DNA from: Bacillus sp. es.036
GTDB lineage: Bacteria; Bacillota; Bacilli; Bacillales; Guptibacillaceae
Assembly (NCBI RefSeq): GCF_002563635.1
Contig: NZ_PDIZ01000001.1
Coordinates: 1,488,001-1,552,000, forward strand
DNA: 64,000 nt
Direction: 5' to 3'
Shown: positions 12,504-21,008 of the stretch, piece after piece
Numbering within the stretch: position 1 is the stretch's first letter
Layout of the letters: each line of letters begins with the position of its first letter
Made by a program: the position numbers and the translations under genes
Notes under the pieces: model-generated
The model's database searches: none
What the model was told of the DNA's origin: nothing
The model's input: only the letters and a program-made list of their open reading frames with translations

Positions 12504-12532
12504 TTCAAACATGTTCAAAAATTAAATCAATA

Positions 12533-12642
12533 CTCTTATCAAGAGTGGCGGAGGGAATAGGCCCTATGATGCCCGGCAACCTTTCAACTTCAGTTGAAGC
12601 TGGTGCCAAATCCTACAGATGATGTCATCTGGAAGATAAGAG
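12533..12642 (+). promoter_or_regulatory. SAM-I (S-box) riboswitch
   Basis: The closing helix is CTCTTATC (12533-12540) with GATAAGAG (12635-12642). Inside are the conserved S-box elements AGAGTGGCGGAGGGA, GGCCCTATGATGCCCGGCAACC and GGTGCCAAATCC. It sits in the leader of a homocysteine S-methyltransferase gene, a typical S-box target. SAM binding is expected to favour the downstream terminator. Confidence 0.97.
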
Positions 12643-12656
12643 GAGGATTCTGTTAG

Positions 12657-12698
12657 CAATCCCTCTTCTTATTTTTTAAGAAGAGGGATTTTTTATTT
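12657..12698 (+). terminator. S-box regulated terminator
   Basis: AATCCCTCTTCTT (12658-12670) pairs with AAGAAGAGGGATT (12678-12690), followed by T5. CCTCTTCTTAT can alternatively pair with the ATAAGAGGAGG at the aptamer 3' end, giving the antiterminator. Confidence 0.92.
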
Positions 12699-12723
12699 TA
12701 CAGAGAATAAGGAGCTGTTACAC

Positions 12724-13773
12724 ATGAAAAGAACACTTGAACAACGCCTGCAAGATGGCCCAGTCATTTGCGGGGAAGGTTATCTGTTTGAATTAGAACG
12801 ACGTGGTTATCTCCAAGCAGGATCATTCGTGCCAGAAGTTGCCCTAGATAATCCTGAAGCTCTTAAACAAACCTATCGAGATTATATGCTTGCAGGATCT
12901 GATGTCGTGCTAGCTTTTACGTATAATGGCCACAGAGAGAAAATGAGAATTATTGGAAAAGAAGACTTGCTAGAGCCGCTAAATCGACAAGCCATCCGCC
13001 TCGCTAAAGAGGTAGCGAAGGAACATCCTGAAGAAGAAGCACTTGTAGCAGGGAATATATCCAATACGAATCTATTTGATCCAGAAGATGAAAATAGTAA
13101 AGAACAAATACGGTCTATGTTCTCCGAGATGGTAAAATGGAGTAAAGAAGAAGGCGTTGATTTCATTAATGGGGAAACATTTTATTATTACGAAGAAGCG
13201 AAAATAGCCTTAGAAGAAATTCAAAAACAAGATCTTCCAGCAGTTATTACACTTGGACTTATGAGTGAAAACATTTTAAGAGACGGCTATACCGTTGAGG
13301 AAGCTTGCCGGTTGTTAGAAGAACATGGAGCGCTAGTTGTTGGAATGAACTGCTTTCGAGGACCTGCTACAATGCAGCCATACATCGAGAAAATTAGACA
13401 GTCTGTTACTGGATATGTTGGCGCACTTCCAATTCCTTATCGAACAACAGAAGAACATCCAACATTTTTTAACTTACCTGACGGCGGATGTGCCTGTACA
13501 TTGCCAACAGAGACAACCTTTCCAACATCTCTCGATCCACTTTATTGCAACCGTTATGAACTAGCAGAATGGGCAAAAGAAGCAAAAAGTGTCGGGGTAA
13601 ATTATTTTGGACTATGTTGTGGTGCTTCTCCAAGTATGTTGAGAGAAGTCGCTGAAACAGTAGGTAGAACAGCTGTGAATTCTATTTACTCTCCAAATAT
13701 GGAGAAACATTTTCTGTTTGGATCAGATGAATCGTTAAAGAAAAACAATACGGCTTATCGACAGAAGGCATAG
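12724..13773 (+). CDS. homocysteine S-methyltransferase family protein
   Basis: 349 aa. The zinc-binding cysteines of the family are in GMNCFRGP and in GLCCGASPSML. The N-terminal GEGYLFELERRGYL and the NGETFYYYEEA strand fit the TIM barrel shared by BHMT, MmuM and the MetH homocysteine domain. It should transfer a methyl group to homocysteine to form methionine. The donor (betaine, S-methylmethionine or other) is not readable; there is no cobalamin or methylfolate domain, so a BHMT/MmuM-type donor is likely. Regulation by the S-box riboswitch supports a methionine role. Ends at a terminator. Confidence 0.88.
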   Translation: MKRTLEQRLQDGPVICGEGYLFELERRGYLQAGSFVPEVALDNPEALKQTYRDYMLAGSDVVLAFTYNGHREKMRIIGKEDLLEPLNRQAIRLAKEVAKEHPEEEALVAGNISNTNLFDPEDENSKEQIRSMFSEMVKWSKEEGVDFINGETFYYYEEAKIALEEIQKQDLPAVITLGLMSENILRDGYTVEEACRLLEEHGALVVGMNCFRGPATMQPYIEKIRQSVTGYVGALPIPYRTTEEHPTFFNLPDGGCACTLPTETTFPTSLDPLYCNRYELAEWAKEAKSVGVNYFGLCCGASPSMLREVAETVGRTAVNSIYSPNMEKHFLFGSDESLKKNNTAYRQKA

Positions 13774-13781
13774 ATGATGAC

Positions 13782-13812
13782 AAAACGGAGCGGGAAACCT
13801 CTCCGTTTTTTA
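13782..13812 (+). terminator. terminator after homocysteine methyltransferase
   Basis: AAAACGGAG/CTCCGTTTT stem with T-run. Confidence 0.85.
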
Positions 13813-14148
13813 CTGCAAAAAGAATAGGCCTGTAACGTATTGGCAATAACGATAAAAAGAAAGTGAAAATGGAACCAATACAGATATGTCTGCATGTAAT
13901 AAAACATCAATACATTTTACGATTGATCCCGGCCCGATTTTTGTTATAAAAGCAGCTTTCCACAATGAAAAATCTTGCTTTTTATATCTTTAGCGTAAGA
14001 TTCATTTAAAAATAGTAGCTTCTTTTGTCAAAATGATCATATTCAGACATCAGTTGTGTTATTATTTTAAATGTGTTTGAATATGTGACACAACGAAACT
14101 CTAATGAAATCATAACAAAAAGAACTTGTTTTATAAGCGAGGTAGCCT
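13813..14148. other. 336-base gap before murB
   Basis: AT-rich non-coding sequence. No convincing promoter pair, riboswitch or ORF with a ribosome site was seen. It presumably holds the murB promoter. Confidence 0.4.
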
Positions 14149-15072
14149 ATGGATAATCAAAATGTAATAAATGAACTCCGCTCGATTTTGCCAGAAGCGG
14201 AATTGAAAATAAATGAGCCTTTAAATGCCCACACCTATACGAGGATGGGTGGGTGTGCAGATGTTCTTGTTTTTCCTAACACAATTGAAGATGCAAGAGC
14301 AGCCGTAGAATATGCTTATCAAAAGAAATATCCTTTAACGATACTAGGGAAAGGATCAAATGTAATCATTCAAGATGGTGGTATTCGCGGTATTGTCTTG
14401 AATCTGTCTTCTTTAAAATTGATTGATAAAAAAGACAAAAAAGTGATTGCTCAAGCAGGCGCTCGAATTATTGATGCATCTGAATTTGCGCGTGATGGAA
14501 AACTTAGCGGTCTTGAGTTTGCATGTGGTATACCAGGTTCTGTTGGTGGAGCTGTTTATATGAACGCAGGAGCATACGGTGGAGAGATAGCTGATTGTCT
14601 CGAAAGTGTTCTCGCTGTAACGAAAGAAGGAAAGTTAATTAAATTAACCGCTGATGAACTTGATTTATCTTATCGTCACAGTAACGTAGATGAAAAAGGT
14701 TTGCTTGTTTTAGAAGCAACCTTCGCTCTAAAAGATGGCGACTATAATGAAATCAAAGCGATCATGGATGACCTAACTGAGAAGCGCGAAACAAAACAGC
14801 CGCTAGAATATCCTTCTTGTGGTAGTGTATTCAAACGTCCTCCTGGACTATTCGCAGGTAAATTAATTCAGGACTCTGAGCTCCAAGGTACTCGAATCGG
14901 TGGGGCGGAAGTTTCTAAAAAGCATGCTGGATTTATTGTAAATATCGATAATGCTACTGCAACAGACTATTTGGATGTGATTCATCACGTTCAAAGAACA
15001 GTAAAAGAAAAATTTGATGTCGAGCTTGAACGTGAAGTACGCGTTATTGGCGAACCACCTGAGCAAGCATAA
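14149..15072 (+). CDS. murB: UDP-N-acetylenolpyruvoylglucosamine reductase
   Basis: 307 aa FAD enzyme that reduces UDP-GlcNAc-enolpyruvate to UDP-MurNAc with NADPH, an early peptidoglycan step in the cytoplasm. Landmarks: NTYTRMGG-type segment ([17 protein letters not shown]), [16 protein letters not shown], the FAD/active-site block [27 protein letters not shown], and SCGSVFKRP carrying the catalytic serine of the Gram-positive type. Ribosome site GCGAGGTAG. It is a single gene here rather than in the division cluster, as seen in many Bacillaceae. Confidence 0.95.
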   Translation: MDNQNVINELRSILPEAELKINEPLNAHTYTRMGGCADVLVFPNTIEDARAAVEYAYQKKYPLTILGKGSNVIIQDGGIRGIVLNLSSLKLIDKKDKKVIAQAGARIIDASEFARDGKLSGLEFACGIPGSVGGAVYMNAGAYGGEIADCLESVLAVTKEGKLIKLTADELDLSYRHSNVDEKGLLVLEATFALKDGDYNEIKAIMDDLTEKRETKQPLEYPSCGSVFKRPPGLFAGKLIQDSELQGTRIGGAEVSKKHAGFIVNIDNATATDYLDVIHHVQRTVKEKFDVELEREVRVIGEPPEQA

Positions 15073-15079
15073 AGAGAAG

Positions 15080-15112
15080 TCAGCCACTCAATTGAGCGGC
15101 TGTTTTTTTGTG
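15080..15112 (+). terminator. terminator after murB
   Basis: CAGCCACTCAATTGAGCGGCTG hairpin then T7. Confidence 0.85.
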
Positions 15113-15234
15113 ATTTATTTAAGATAGACAACTTTTGATCATACTGTGAACAAATAAAATCTGCACGATAAGTGCACAATTTCCAGATAAAGTAGTCTTT
15201 GATGGTAAATGAAACCAATCATAGGAGGGTATTC

Positions 15235-15828
15235 ATGAAAACAAAAAAAGTTATTTTAGGATTAGGATTATCACTATCACTTATTCTTTCAGCATGCGGA
15301 AACAATAACGAGGGAATAAACCAGGAGTCCGGAAACAATCAATCGACTTCTAACTCTTCAGCAAACTCCGAGAATCACATGGAAGAGATGGAACACTCCG
15401 GCTCTTCAGAAGTACCTGAAGGGTTAAAAAGGGCTGAAAATCCTACATATCCAGAAAGCAGTAAAGCAATCATTGAAACAGATCATATGAAAGGAATGAA
15501 AGGTGCAGAAGCCACGATCTCAGGAGCTTTTGAAACTACCTCATATGTTGTTTCCTATATGCCTACGAATGGTGGAGAACTTGTAGAGAATCACAAATGG
15601 GTGATCCACGAGGAACTTGATCAACCTGATAACGCGCCTTTAACACCCGGGACAGAAGTAACGCTTAATGCTTCCCATATGAAAGGGATGGAAGGAGCAA
15701 ATGCAACAATTGATTCAGCCAACCAAACTACTGTTTATATGATAGACTATATGCCGACAACTGGAGGCGAAGAGGTAACCAATCATAAATGGGTAACGGA
15801 AGATGAATTATCTCCTATTGAGCAATAA
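15235..15828 (+). CDS. DUF1541 (YdhK-like) lipoprotein
   Basis: 197 aa. The ATG at 15235 has AGGAGGG upstream; an upstream in-frame start at 15199 lacks one. Signal peptide with lipobox LSAC, so it is exported and lipid-anchored. A Ser/Asn/His/Met-rich linker (ENHMEEMEHSG) leads to two tandem DUF1541 repeats, each with HMKGMxGAxATI and YMPTxGGExVxNHKWV. The paired His/Met motifs suggest metal, probably copper, contact. Followed by an F510_1955-type lipoprotein and a cysteine-rich copper protein; the domain is often near copper genes. Function inferred, not shown. Confidence 0.85.
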   Translation: MKTKKVILGLGLSLSLILSACGNNNEGINQESGNNQSTSNSSANSENHMEEMEHSGSSEVPEGLKRAENPTYPESSKAIIETDHMKGMKGAEATISGAFETTSYVVSYMPTNGGELVENHKWVIHEELDQPDNAPLTPGTEVTLNASHMKGMEGANATIDSANQTTVYMIDYMPTTGGEEVTNHKWVTEDELSPIEQ

Positions 15829-15887
15829 AGTTTATAGACGCTGCGCAATAGCGAATGAATAAGACAACACATAAAGGATGAATTGTT

Positions 15888-16856
15888 TTGAAGAAACATT
15901 GGATAATAGTTTTGGGGGCACTGCTTCTCATTATTGCAGGATGTCAGGAAGAAAACTCAAAACCAGTAGAAAGCAATGATGAGGTAAAGGAAACCCAAAA
16001 GAAAGAAAAAGAAACGGCATCGTTATCAGAATCAAGCTTTTATAAACCGACTTCACGCAAGCAAATTAACCATGTTCATGGAATCGGGTATCCTGGCAAT
16101 CAACATGAATTATTCGTGGCGACTCATCTTGGACCGCTGATTTATCTTGATGGAACCTGGTATGAAGCTAAAGCAAACAACAATGACTATATGGGCTTCC
16201 AGGCCGCGTCTGATGGTTTTTATAGTAGTGGACACCCTGGCGAAGAATCAGATTTACCAAATCCGATTGGATTAATCAAAAGTACTGATCGAGGAAAGAC
16301 GCTAGAGCAGCTAGGTTTTCAAGGAGAATCCGATTTCCACTATTTAGCGGTAGGCTATGAAACGCACAGCATTTATGCTGTAAATCAACAGGAGAACAGC
16401 GAAATGGACATAGGGGTTTATTATAGTGAGGATGCAAGTGAATGGAATAAAGTACAACTAAAGGGCATTCCAGATCAAATTAATGGGATTTTTGCTCACC
16501 CTAGTGATGCTAACGTCGTAGCCATAACTTCGCCAAAGGGACTTTACCTTTCTGAAGATCAAGGAGAGTCGTTTACACCAATTACAGAGGGCAGCTCTAT
16601 CACCTCTATGGTTTTTCTTAAAGACCGTATCATCTTCGTCAAACAGGGAGCAGCTAGCCAACTTGTGTCCTTTAAGAACGGAGAAGAAACGCCCATTTCT
16701 ATGCCGAACAAAATAGAAAAGGCGATTGATTATCTCGCGGTGAATCCACAAAATGAAAATGAGATTTCTTTTCATACATCTGATGGTAGTCTCTATCAAA
16801 CAAAAGATGCCGGGGAATCTTGGGTCACTTTAATCGATCAGGGTAAAATAAACTAA
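15888..16856 (+). CDS. F510_1955-type lipoprotein (beta-propeller/BNR-like)
   Basis: 322 aa, starting at TTG 15888 with AAAGGATG ahead. Signal peptide with lipobox IIAGC. After a Lys/Glu-rich linker comes a repeat protein with INHVHGIGYPGNQHELFVATHLGPL, SGHPGEESDLPNPIGLIKSTDRGKT and several SxDxGxxW/F (Asp-box-like) turns (STDRGKTLEQL, SEDQGESFTP, TKDAGESWVTL). This matches the family labelled F510_1955 glycosylhydrolase, although its enzymatic role is unproven. It lies 59 bases after the DUF1541 gene, likely the same operon. Confidence 0.75.
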   Translation: MKKHWIIVLGALLLIIAGCQEENSKPVESNDEVKETQKKEKETASLSESSFYKPTSRKQINHVHGIGYPGNQHELFVATHLGPLIYLDGTWYEAKANNNDYMGFQAASDGFYSSGHPGEESDLPNPIGLIKSTDRGKTLEQLGFQGESDFHYLAVGYETHSIYAVNQQENSEMDIGVYYSEDASEWNKVQLKGIPDQINGIFAHPSDANVVAITSPKGLYLSEDQGESFTPITEGSSITSMVFLKDRIIFVKQGAASQLVSFKNGEETPISMPNKIEKAIDYLAVNPQNENEISFHTSDGSLYQTKDAGESWVTLIDQGKIN

Positions 16857-17027
16857 TTGCGCCCTCATGTCTCCTACTTAAACTTTCAACATTTCCCTCA
16901 AATTATCCAGAATTTGTGCAGAATTAATGAAATTTACATTTTAACAACTTTATTTCGTTTTCACGTTTATTATCAAGTAAATAGGAAAATATGACAGTGT
17001 ATTACATTATGAAGGAGGAATTTAATC

Positions 17028-17357
17028 ATGTCACACGAAAAGTACGGTTCAATGATTCAAACACTCCACGAATGTATGACGGCATGCAATCATTGCTATG
17101 ACGCTTGTTTAAAAGAAGAAGATGTAAAAATGATGGCTGAGTGTATTCGTTTGGACAGAGAATGTGCGGATATCTGTGGATTTCTTGAACAAGCCCTTGT
17201 GAGAGGAACCCCATTTGCCTCTGAACTTGCTCAAGCATGTGCTACCATTTGTGAGGCATGTGGAAATGAGTGTAAAAAGCATGATCACAAACATTGTCAG
17301 GATTGTGCAGAGTCATGTTTTAAATGTGCGGAAGAGTGTAAGAAATTAGCAGCATAA
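17028..17357 (+). CDS. four-helix bundle copper-binding protein (Csp3/DUF326-like)
   Basis: 109 aa, no signal peptide, so cytosolic. It has 16 cysteines at residues 16, 20, 23, 27, 39, 46, 50, 71, 75, 78, 82, 90, 93, 97, 100 and 104, mostly as CxxxC and CxxC spacings along helices, plus a HDHKHC segment. This is the pattern of copper-storage proteins of the Csp3 type, which bind many Cu(I) ions inside a four-helix bundle. A strong ribosome site AAGGAGG precedes the ATG. It lies between the lipoprotein pair and a two-component system. Confidence 0.88.
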   Translation: MSHEKYGSMIQTLHECMTACNHCYDACLKEEDVKMMAECIRLDRECADICGFLEQALVRGTPFASELAQACATICEACGNECKKHDHKHCQDCAESCFKCAEECKKLAA

Positions 17358-17445
17358 TTGTAGAATAAGTTAAGAAGTCTGTTGAATCATTAGCAGGCTT
17401 CTTTTTTTATTACCAATTTGTTCATCTTGAAACAAAGCAGACAAG

Positions 17446-17467
17446 CTGCACACTTTCTCGATATAAT
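17446..17467 (+). promoter_or_regulatory. putative promoter region of the two-component operon
   Basis: TATAAT at 17462-17467 lies about 33 bases before the histidine kinase start. No good -35 exists (AGACAA at 17 bases). CTGCACAC (17446-17453) sits in the spacer and resembles elements upstream of the copper genes. Confidence 0.4.
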
Positions 17468-17500
17468 GCTGATAGAATAACTGAAGATAAGGAGAGAGAA

Positions 17501-18886
17501 ATGAGGTTGAAGAGAAAAAGTAAATTAGCAACAAAATTAGGTCTGTTTTTTCTTACAAGCATCTTACTCCTTGAGGGGATTTTGTTTTTGGTACTATACT
17601 TCGGGTTTTTAAATGAGCGGATCATGGCTGAAACTGATGCCCTTTTAGCGCGGGGAAACAGTCATAGAGATGTCCTAGAAAAACATTTCGATCGTGAAAC
17701 AATGGAACACGTTGCGCTAATGGAATCTGAAGCTGAAACTCAAGTAATTATTACAGATGAAAGGAATAGTGTTCTCGTTCATTCGAATACTGTGACGTCT
17801 ATGATCAGAACAACCCTTTCCTCATCATCTCCTCTTCCAGTGTCAGGAGATATAGTGGAAGGCGATTGGGGAAATGAACCTTATGTTATGACCGGTTCTC
17901 CCATCGTCGTGAATGATGAGCTTGTCGGAAACGTCTACATGATCCTCGATACAAAAAGTATTCGCGAAGTACGCGATCATTTAACAACCCAATTTTTGAT
18001 CATTAGTGGACTCGCACTTTTCCTTACGGTTATGACCATTATTTATCTTTCTAGAATTATTACACGTCCCTTGATCGAGATGAAAGTAGCAACGCAACAA
18101 ATGAGCACAGGGGATCATGATGTCTCCTTAAAAGTCGATCGAAACGACGAATTAGGGGAACTAGCGAAAGGGATTCAAAGCTTATCAGATGATTTACTAC
18201 GATTAAAAAACGATCGCAGTGATTTTCTAGCGAACATCGCTCATGAATTAAGAACACCTTTAACTTATCTGAATGGTTACGCAGATATCGCTCAACGAGA
18301 AGAGTTATCTTCTACAGAGAGAAATACTTACCTTTCAATTATTAAAGAAGAATCAGAGAACTTAACTTCTCTCGTTCGAGATTTGTTTGATATGGCAAAA
18401 ATGGACCAACAAGGATTTGTGATTAATCGAGACGAAGTCGAATTGTGTTCGTTGATTCATCAGGTAAGAGAGAAAGTAAGCCCTGCTTTTGAGGATAAGG
18501 GGATTGATCTTATTGTGTCCTGTCAGAATAAAATCCTTCTCGATATTGATTCTACAAGGTTTTCTCAAGTGATTTTAAACCTTTTGGACAATGCTTTGCA
18601 TTATAGTGAGTCAGGAAAAACGGTACTTATCGAAGCTCATTCTTTTCAAAGCGACGTGATTGTTAGAGTAATTGATGAGGGAGAAGGGATTCCCGAGAAG
18701 GATTTGCCTTTCATTTTTGAACGTCTCTATCGGGTTGATAAGTCACGTTCAAGAAAGTATGGAGGTTCGGGACTCGGTCTTGCTATCGCTAAAGAAATTA
18801 TTGAGAAGCATGGAGGTAGTATAAAGGCGGAAAGTCAAAAAGGAAAAGGGACAACGATCACGATTGTTTTGTTAGGAGTTGAATAA
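17501..18886 (+). CDS. sensor histidine kinase
   Basis: 461 aa. Two membrane helices (about 13-37 and 164-184) enclose an extracytoplasmic sensor domain. Then come a HAMP linker, the H-box with phospho-accepting His248 (NIAHELRTPLTYL), the N-box NLLDNALHYS, the G1 box DEGEGIP and the G2 box GGSGLGLAIAKEI. Ribosome site AAGGAGAGAG. The partner regulator begins one base after its stop. The neighbouring copper-binding genes suggest a metal or envelope signal, but no metal motif is evident in the sensor region. Confidence 0.9.
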   Translation: MRLKRKSKLATKLGLFFLTSILLLEGILFLVLYFGFLNERIMAETDALLARGNSHRDVLEKHFDRETMEHVALMESEAETQVIITDERNSVLVHSNTVTSMIRTTLSSSSPLPVSGDIVEGDWGNEPYVMTGSPIVVNDELVGNVYMILDTKSIREVRDHLTTQFLIISGLALFLTVMTIIYLSRIITRPLIEMKVATQQMSTGDHDVSLKVDRNDELGELAKGIQSLSDDLLRLKNDRSDFLANIAHELRTPLTYLNGYADIAQREELSSTERNTYLSIIKEESENLTSLVRDLFDMAKMDQQGFVINRDEVELCSLIHQVREKVSPAFEDKGIDLIVSCQNKILLDIDSTRFSQVILNLLDNALHYSESGKTVLIEAHSFQSDVIVRVIDEGEGIPEKDLPFIFERLYRVDKSRSRKYGGSGLGLAIAKEIIEKHGGSIKAESQKGKGTTITIVLLGVE

Positions 18887-18887
18887 C

Positions 18888-19565
18888 GTGAAAAATGTGC
18901 TGATTGTAGACGATGAAGAGCGGATGGTAGAGCTAATCTCTCTTTATTTGAAACCACATGGGTACACCATTTATGAAGCATATACAGGCATAGAAGCACT
19001 ACATAGATTGACTGAATACAAAATAGATCTCGTTTTGTTAGATATAATGATGCCCGACATGGACGGCTTTGCAACGTGTGAAAAGATAAGAAATCAATCA
19101 GATGTACCCATCATAATGTTAACAGCAAGAGAACAAAATGAAGATATTGTTAAAGGATTCAAGTTAGGCGCAGATGATTACATCACAAAACCGTTTGACG
19201 AACGTGTTCTTCTTGCTAGAATGGAAGCTTTGGCTCGACGCGTAAAACAAGTCAATCAAAATCAAGTGGTCTTCAAAGGACTAACATGGGATGCAGACAA
19301 ACATCTCGTATCATATTATAGTGTGCCTATTCCTATGACTCCCATTGAATTTAAGTTGCTTGGCCTATTCTTAAAAAATCCCGAAAAAGTATTTAGCCGA
19401 GAACATCTGATCCAGCTGATTTGGGGATTTGAATCAAACACAGAAGGACGCACGATTGATTCACATATTCGAAATTTGCGTGATAAGTGTAGAGCGGTTA
19501 ACTTTACTATCGATGAGTTTTTGGTGACCATTTGGGGTGTAGGCTACAAATGGAAAAAATTCTAA
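18888..19565 (+). CDS. OmpR/PhoB-family response regulator
   Basis: 225 aa from the GTG at 18888 (AGGAG 9 bases upstream); a TTG at 18879 inside the kinase gene is less likely. Receiver domain with the acidic pair DDEE, phospho-Asp in LVLLDIMMPDMDG and Lys in ADDYITKPFD. The C-terminal winged helix has the usual LTPIEFKLL-type segment (MTPIEFKLLGLFLKNP) and RTIDSHIRNLRDK. It acts as a DNA-binding regulator phosphorylated by the upstream kinase. Confidence 0.92.
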   Translation: MKNVLIVDDEERMVELISLYLKPHGYTIYEAYTGIEALHRLTEYKIDLVLLDIMMPDMDGFATCEKIRNQSDVPIIMLTAREQNEDIVKGFKLGADDYITKPFDERVLLARMEALARRVKQVNQNQVVFKGLTWDADKHLVSYYSVPIPMTPIEFKLLGLFLKNPEKVFSREHLIQLIWGFESNTEGRTIDSHIRNLRDKCRAVNFTIDEFLVTIWGVGYKWKKF

Positions 19566-19774
19566 TTATCCTAACGCAAATAGTCAATTGTAGTTTGTTC
19601 ACATTTTCAGTATCAATGCTTTACATACAACAATAATTTTCAAATAGCATAGTGAAGTCCATTTGGAAAAACGAACCAGTATATTAGGTGAAAGTTGAAT
19701 TAAACTAATCAGTGTAGCTAATGACTAATGTTAGAAACACGTCTTTTAACTTTTACCTAAGGAAGTGACATGAA

Positions 19775-20071
19775 GTGAATTATAAAAAACGTAACACCCA
19801 AAAAGGAAAAGGCAAAACCGCTACGGTTATGGCATTAAGTGCTCTTGGTGGAGCGGCAGCCTATGCCCTTACCAATCGTATGCAAAACGGTTTTGGCGGC
19901 ATGCAGCAGCATTCACAGCAACATTCTTCACATCAGGCACAATCACATTCTCAACAGCCTCAACATCAACACCAGGATCCTGAATCCTTGAAGCAAATGG
20001 CATCTGCTCAAGGAATCGATAATGATGCGATCGCAGAATTCACAAATGCGATAAAAGACGATTTGCGATAA
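19775..20071 (+). CDS. small Gln/His-rich protein (98 aa)
   Basis: GTG start preceded by TAAGGAAGTGA. A basic N-terminus, a short hydrophobic stretch (VMALSALGGAAAYALT) that may be an anchor, then a low-complexity stretch rich in Gln, His and Ser (residues about 44-70), and an acidic C-terminus. A terminator follows. I do not recognise the family. The His/Gln-rich tract could bind metal, but that is only an inference. Confidence 0.55.
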   Translation: MNYKKRNTQKGKGKTATVMALSALGGAAAYALTNRMQNGFGGMQQHSQQHSSHQAQSHSQQPQHQHQDPESLKQMASAQGIDNDAIAEFTNAIKDDLR

Positions 20072-20074
20072 GTG

Positions 20075-20104
20075 AAGCACTCCCAAGTGGGGGTGCTTTT
20101 CTTT
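20075..20104 (+). terminator. terminator after Gln/His-rich gene
   Basis: AAGCACTCCC/GGGGTGCTTTT hairpin with T-run. Confidence 0.8.
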
Positions 20105-20123
20105 AACTAATAAAGCGACCTAA

Positions 20124-20270
20124 TCATCCTAGAAGAAACGATATATCCTCAAGGTGCTTTTCAAGTATGAGCACTTCTTTAAGAGACAATCCGTGATTGT
20201 AAGAATAGAAACATTTATGATTAAGAAAATGCATTTCTCGCATATTCTCTAAATAGTTGGCGTCGCCCAT
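20124..20270 (-). CDS. possible Spo0E-like small protein
   Basis: A 48-aa minus-strand ORF from the ATG at 20270. Upstream in-frame extensions run through the sigma-factor gene and are not credible beyond 20312. The peptide (LENMREMHF...NHGLSLKEVLILEKHLEDI) follows the helix-turn-helix outline of Spo0E-type aspartyl-phosphate phosphatases (R, then GLS..EVL, then ..LD). The signature SQxLD reads EKHLE here. The ribosome site is weak (GGAAAAAG). If real, it would modulate Spo0A phosphorylation, or be an inactive relative. It could also be chance. Confidence 0.35.
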   Translation of the reverse strand: MGDANYLENMREMHFLNHKCFYSYNHGLSLKEVLILEKHLEDISFLLG

Positions 20271-20326
20271 ATCTTTTTCCGAATCTGATCCGTTATAGCA
20301 GTGAGAGGACATAAGGAGTGATGTAG

Positions 20327-20983
20327 ATGCATACGGAGGTTGATAAAGAATATTGTAGCCAGAAACAATTGGAACACATGATGGCAAATCTTTATCGTTA
20401 TTGTTACCATCTGACCCAAAACAAGTGGGATGGTGAAGAAATTGCTCAGGAGACGATTTATAAAGCATTAAAACACTACCGGAATGAGAAGTGGAATAAT
20501 GCCCTTCTAAAAAAGATGGCCTATCATCAATGGATTGATCGCATTCGAAAGCGTAACAAAGAAGCGCTTTTTTCTGAAATTGACTTACAAGATGACGGAA
20601 TAACGGTAAATGAATGTTGCTCCGAATGGCTAGAAAAACTTTTAAAACAACTAACGCCAAAACAGTTTATTACTTTTGTATTGAAAGAAGCCTTTCAATA
20701 CAAAATATCCGAAATTGCCGTTCTTCTTAATATGTCAGATACCGGTGTCAAAGCATTGTTAAACAGAAGCCGCTTAAAAATGAAAAAGCGATCCGACACA
20801 GGGGTTGATTCCTTTTGGCCTGAATCCATCCAAGAATCGTTTCTACACACTACAGTTCATTCCATTCATATGCATGATCCAAGTGAGCTGATTAAAATGA
20901 TTCCAATTCTGCTCAATCCTAAGGTATCAACATTCAAAACAACGTATGCTTCACTTTCTAACGTCCTCTCACTAGCTGCATAA
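20327..20983 (+). CDS. ECF-like sigma-70 family RNA polymerase sigma factor
   Basis: 218 aa; AAGGAGTG precedes the ATG. The N-terminal half has the sigma region 2 pattern (LYRYCYHLTQNKWDGEEIAQETIYKALKHY, then HQWIDRIRKRNKEAL). The middle has a region 4 helix-turn-helix (LTPKQFITFVLKEAFQYKISEIAVLLNMSDTGVKALLNRSRLKM). A C-terminal tail of about 60 residues extends beyond region 4. No anti-sigma gene is adjacent. A clpP paralogue starts 25 bases after its stop, so the two are probably one operon. Confidence 0.85.
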   Translation: MHTEVDKEYCSQKQLEHMMANLYRYCYHLTQNKWDGEEIAQETIYKALKHYRNEKWNNALLKKMAYHQWIDRIRKRNKEALFSEIDLQDDGITVNECCSEWLEKLLKQLTPKQFITFVLKEAFQYKISEIAVLLNMSDTGVKALLNRSRLKMKKRSDTGVDSFWPESIQESFLHTTVHSIHMHDPSELIKMIPILLNPKVSTFKTTYASLSNVLSLAA

Positions 20984-21008
20984 TAAACGGGATTAGGGAG
21001 GAAATGTT

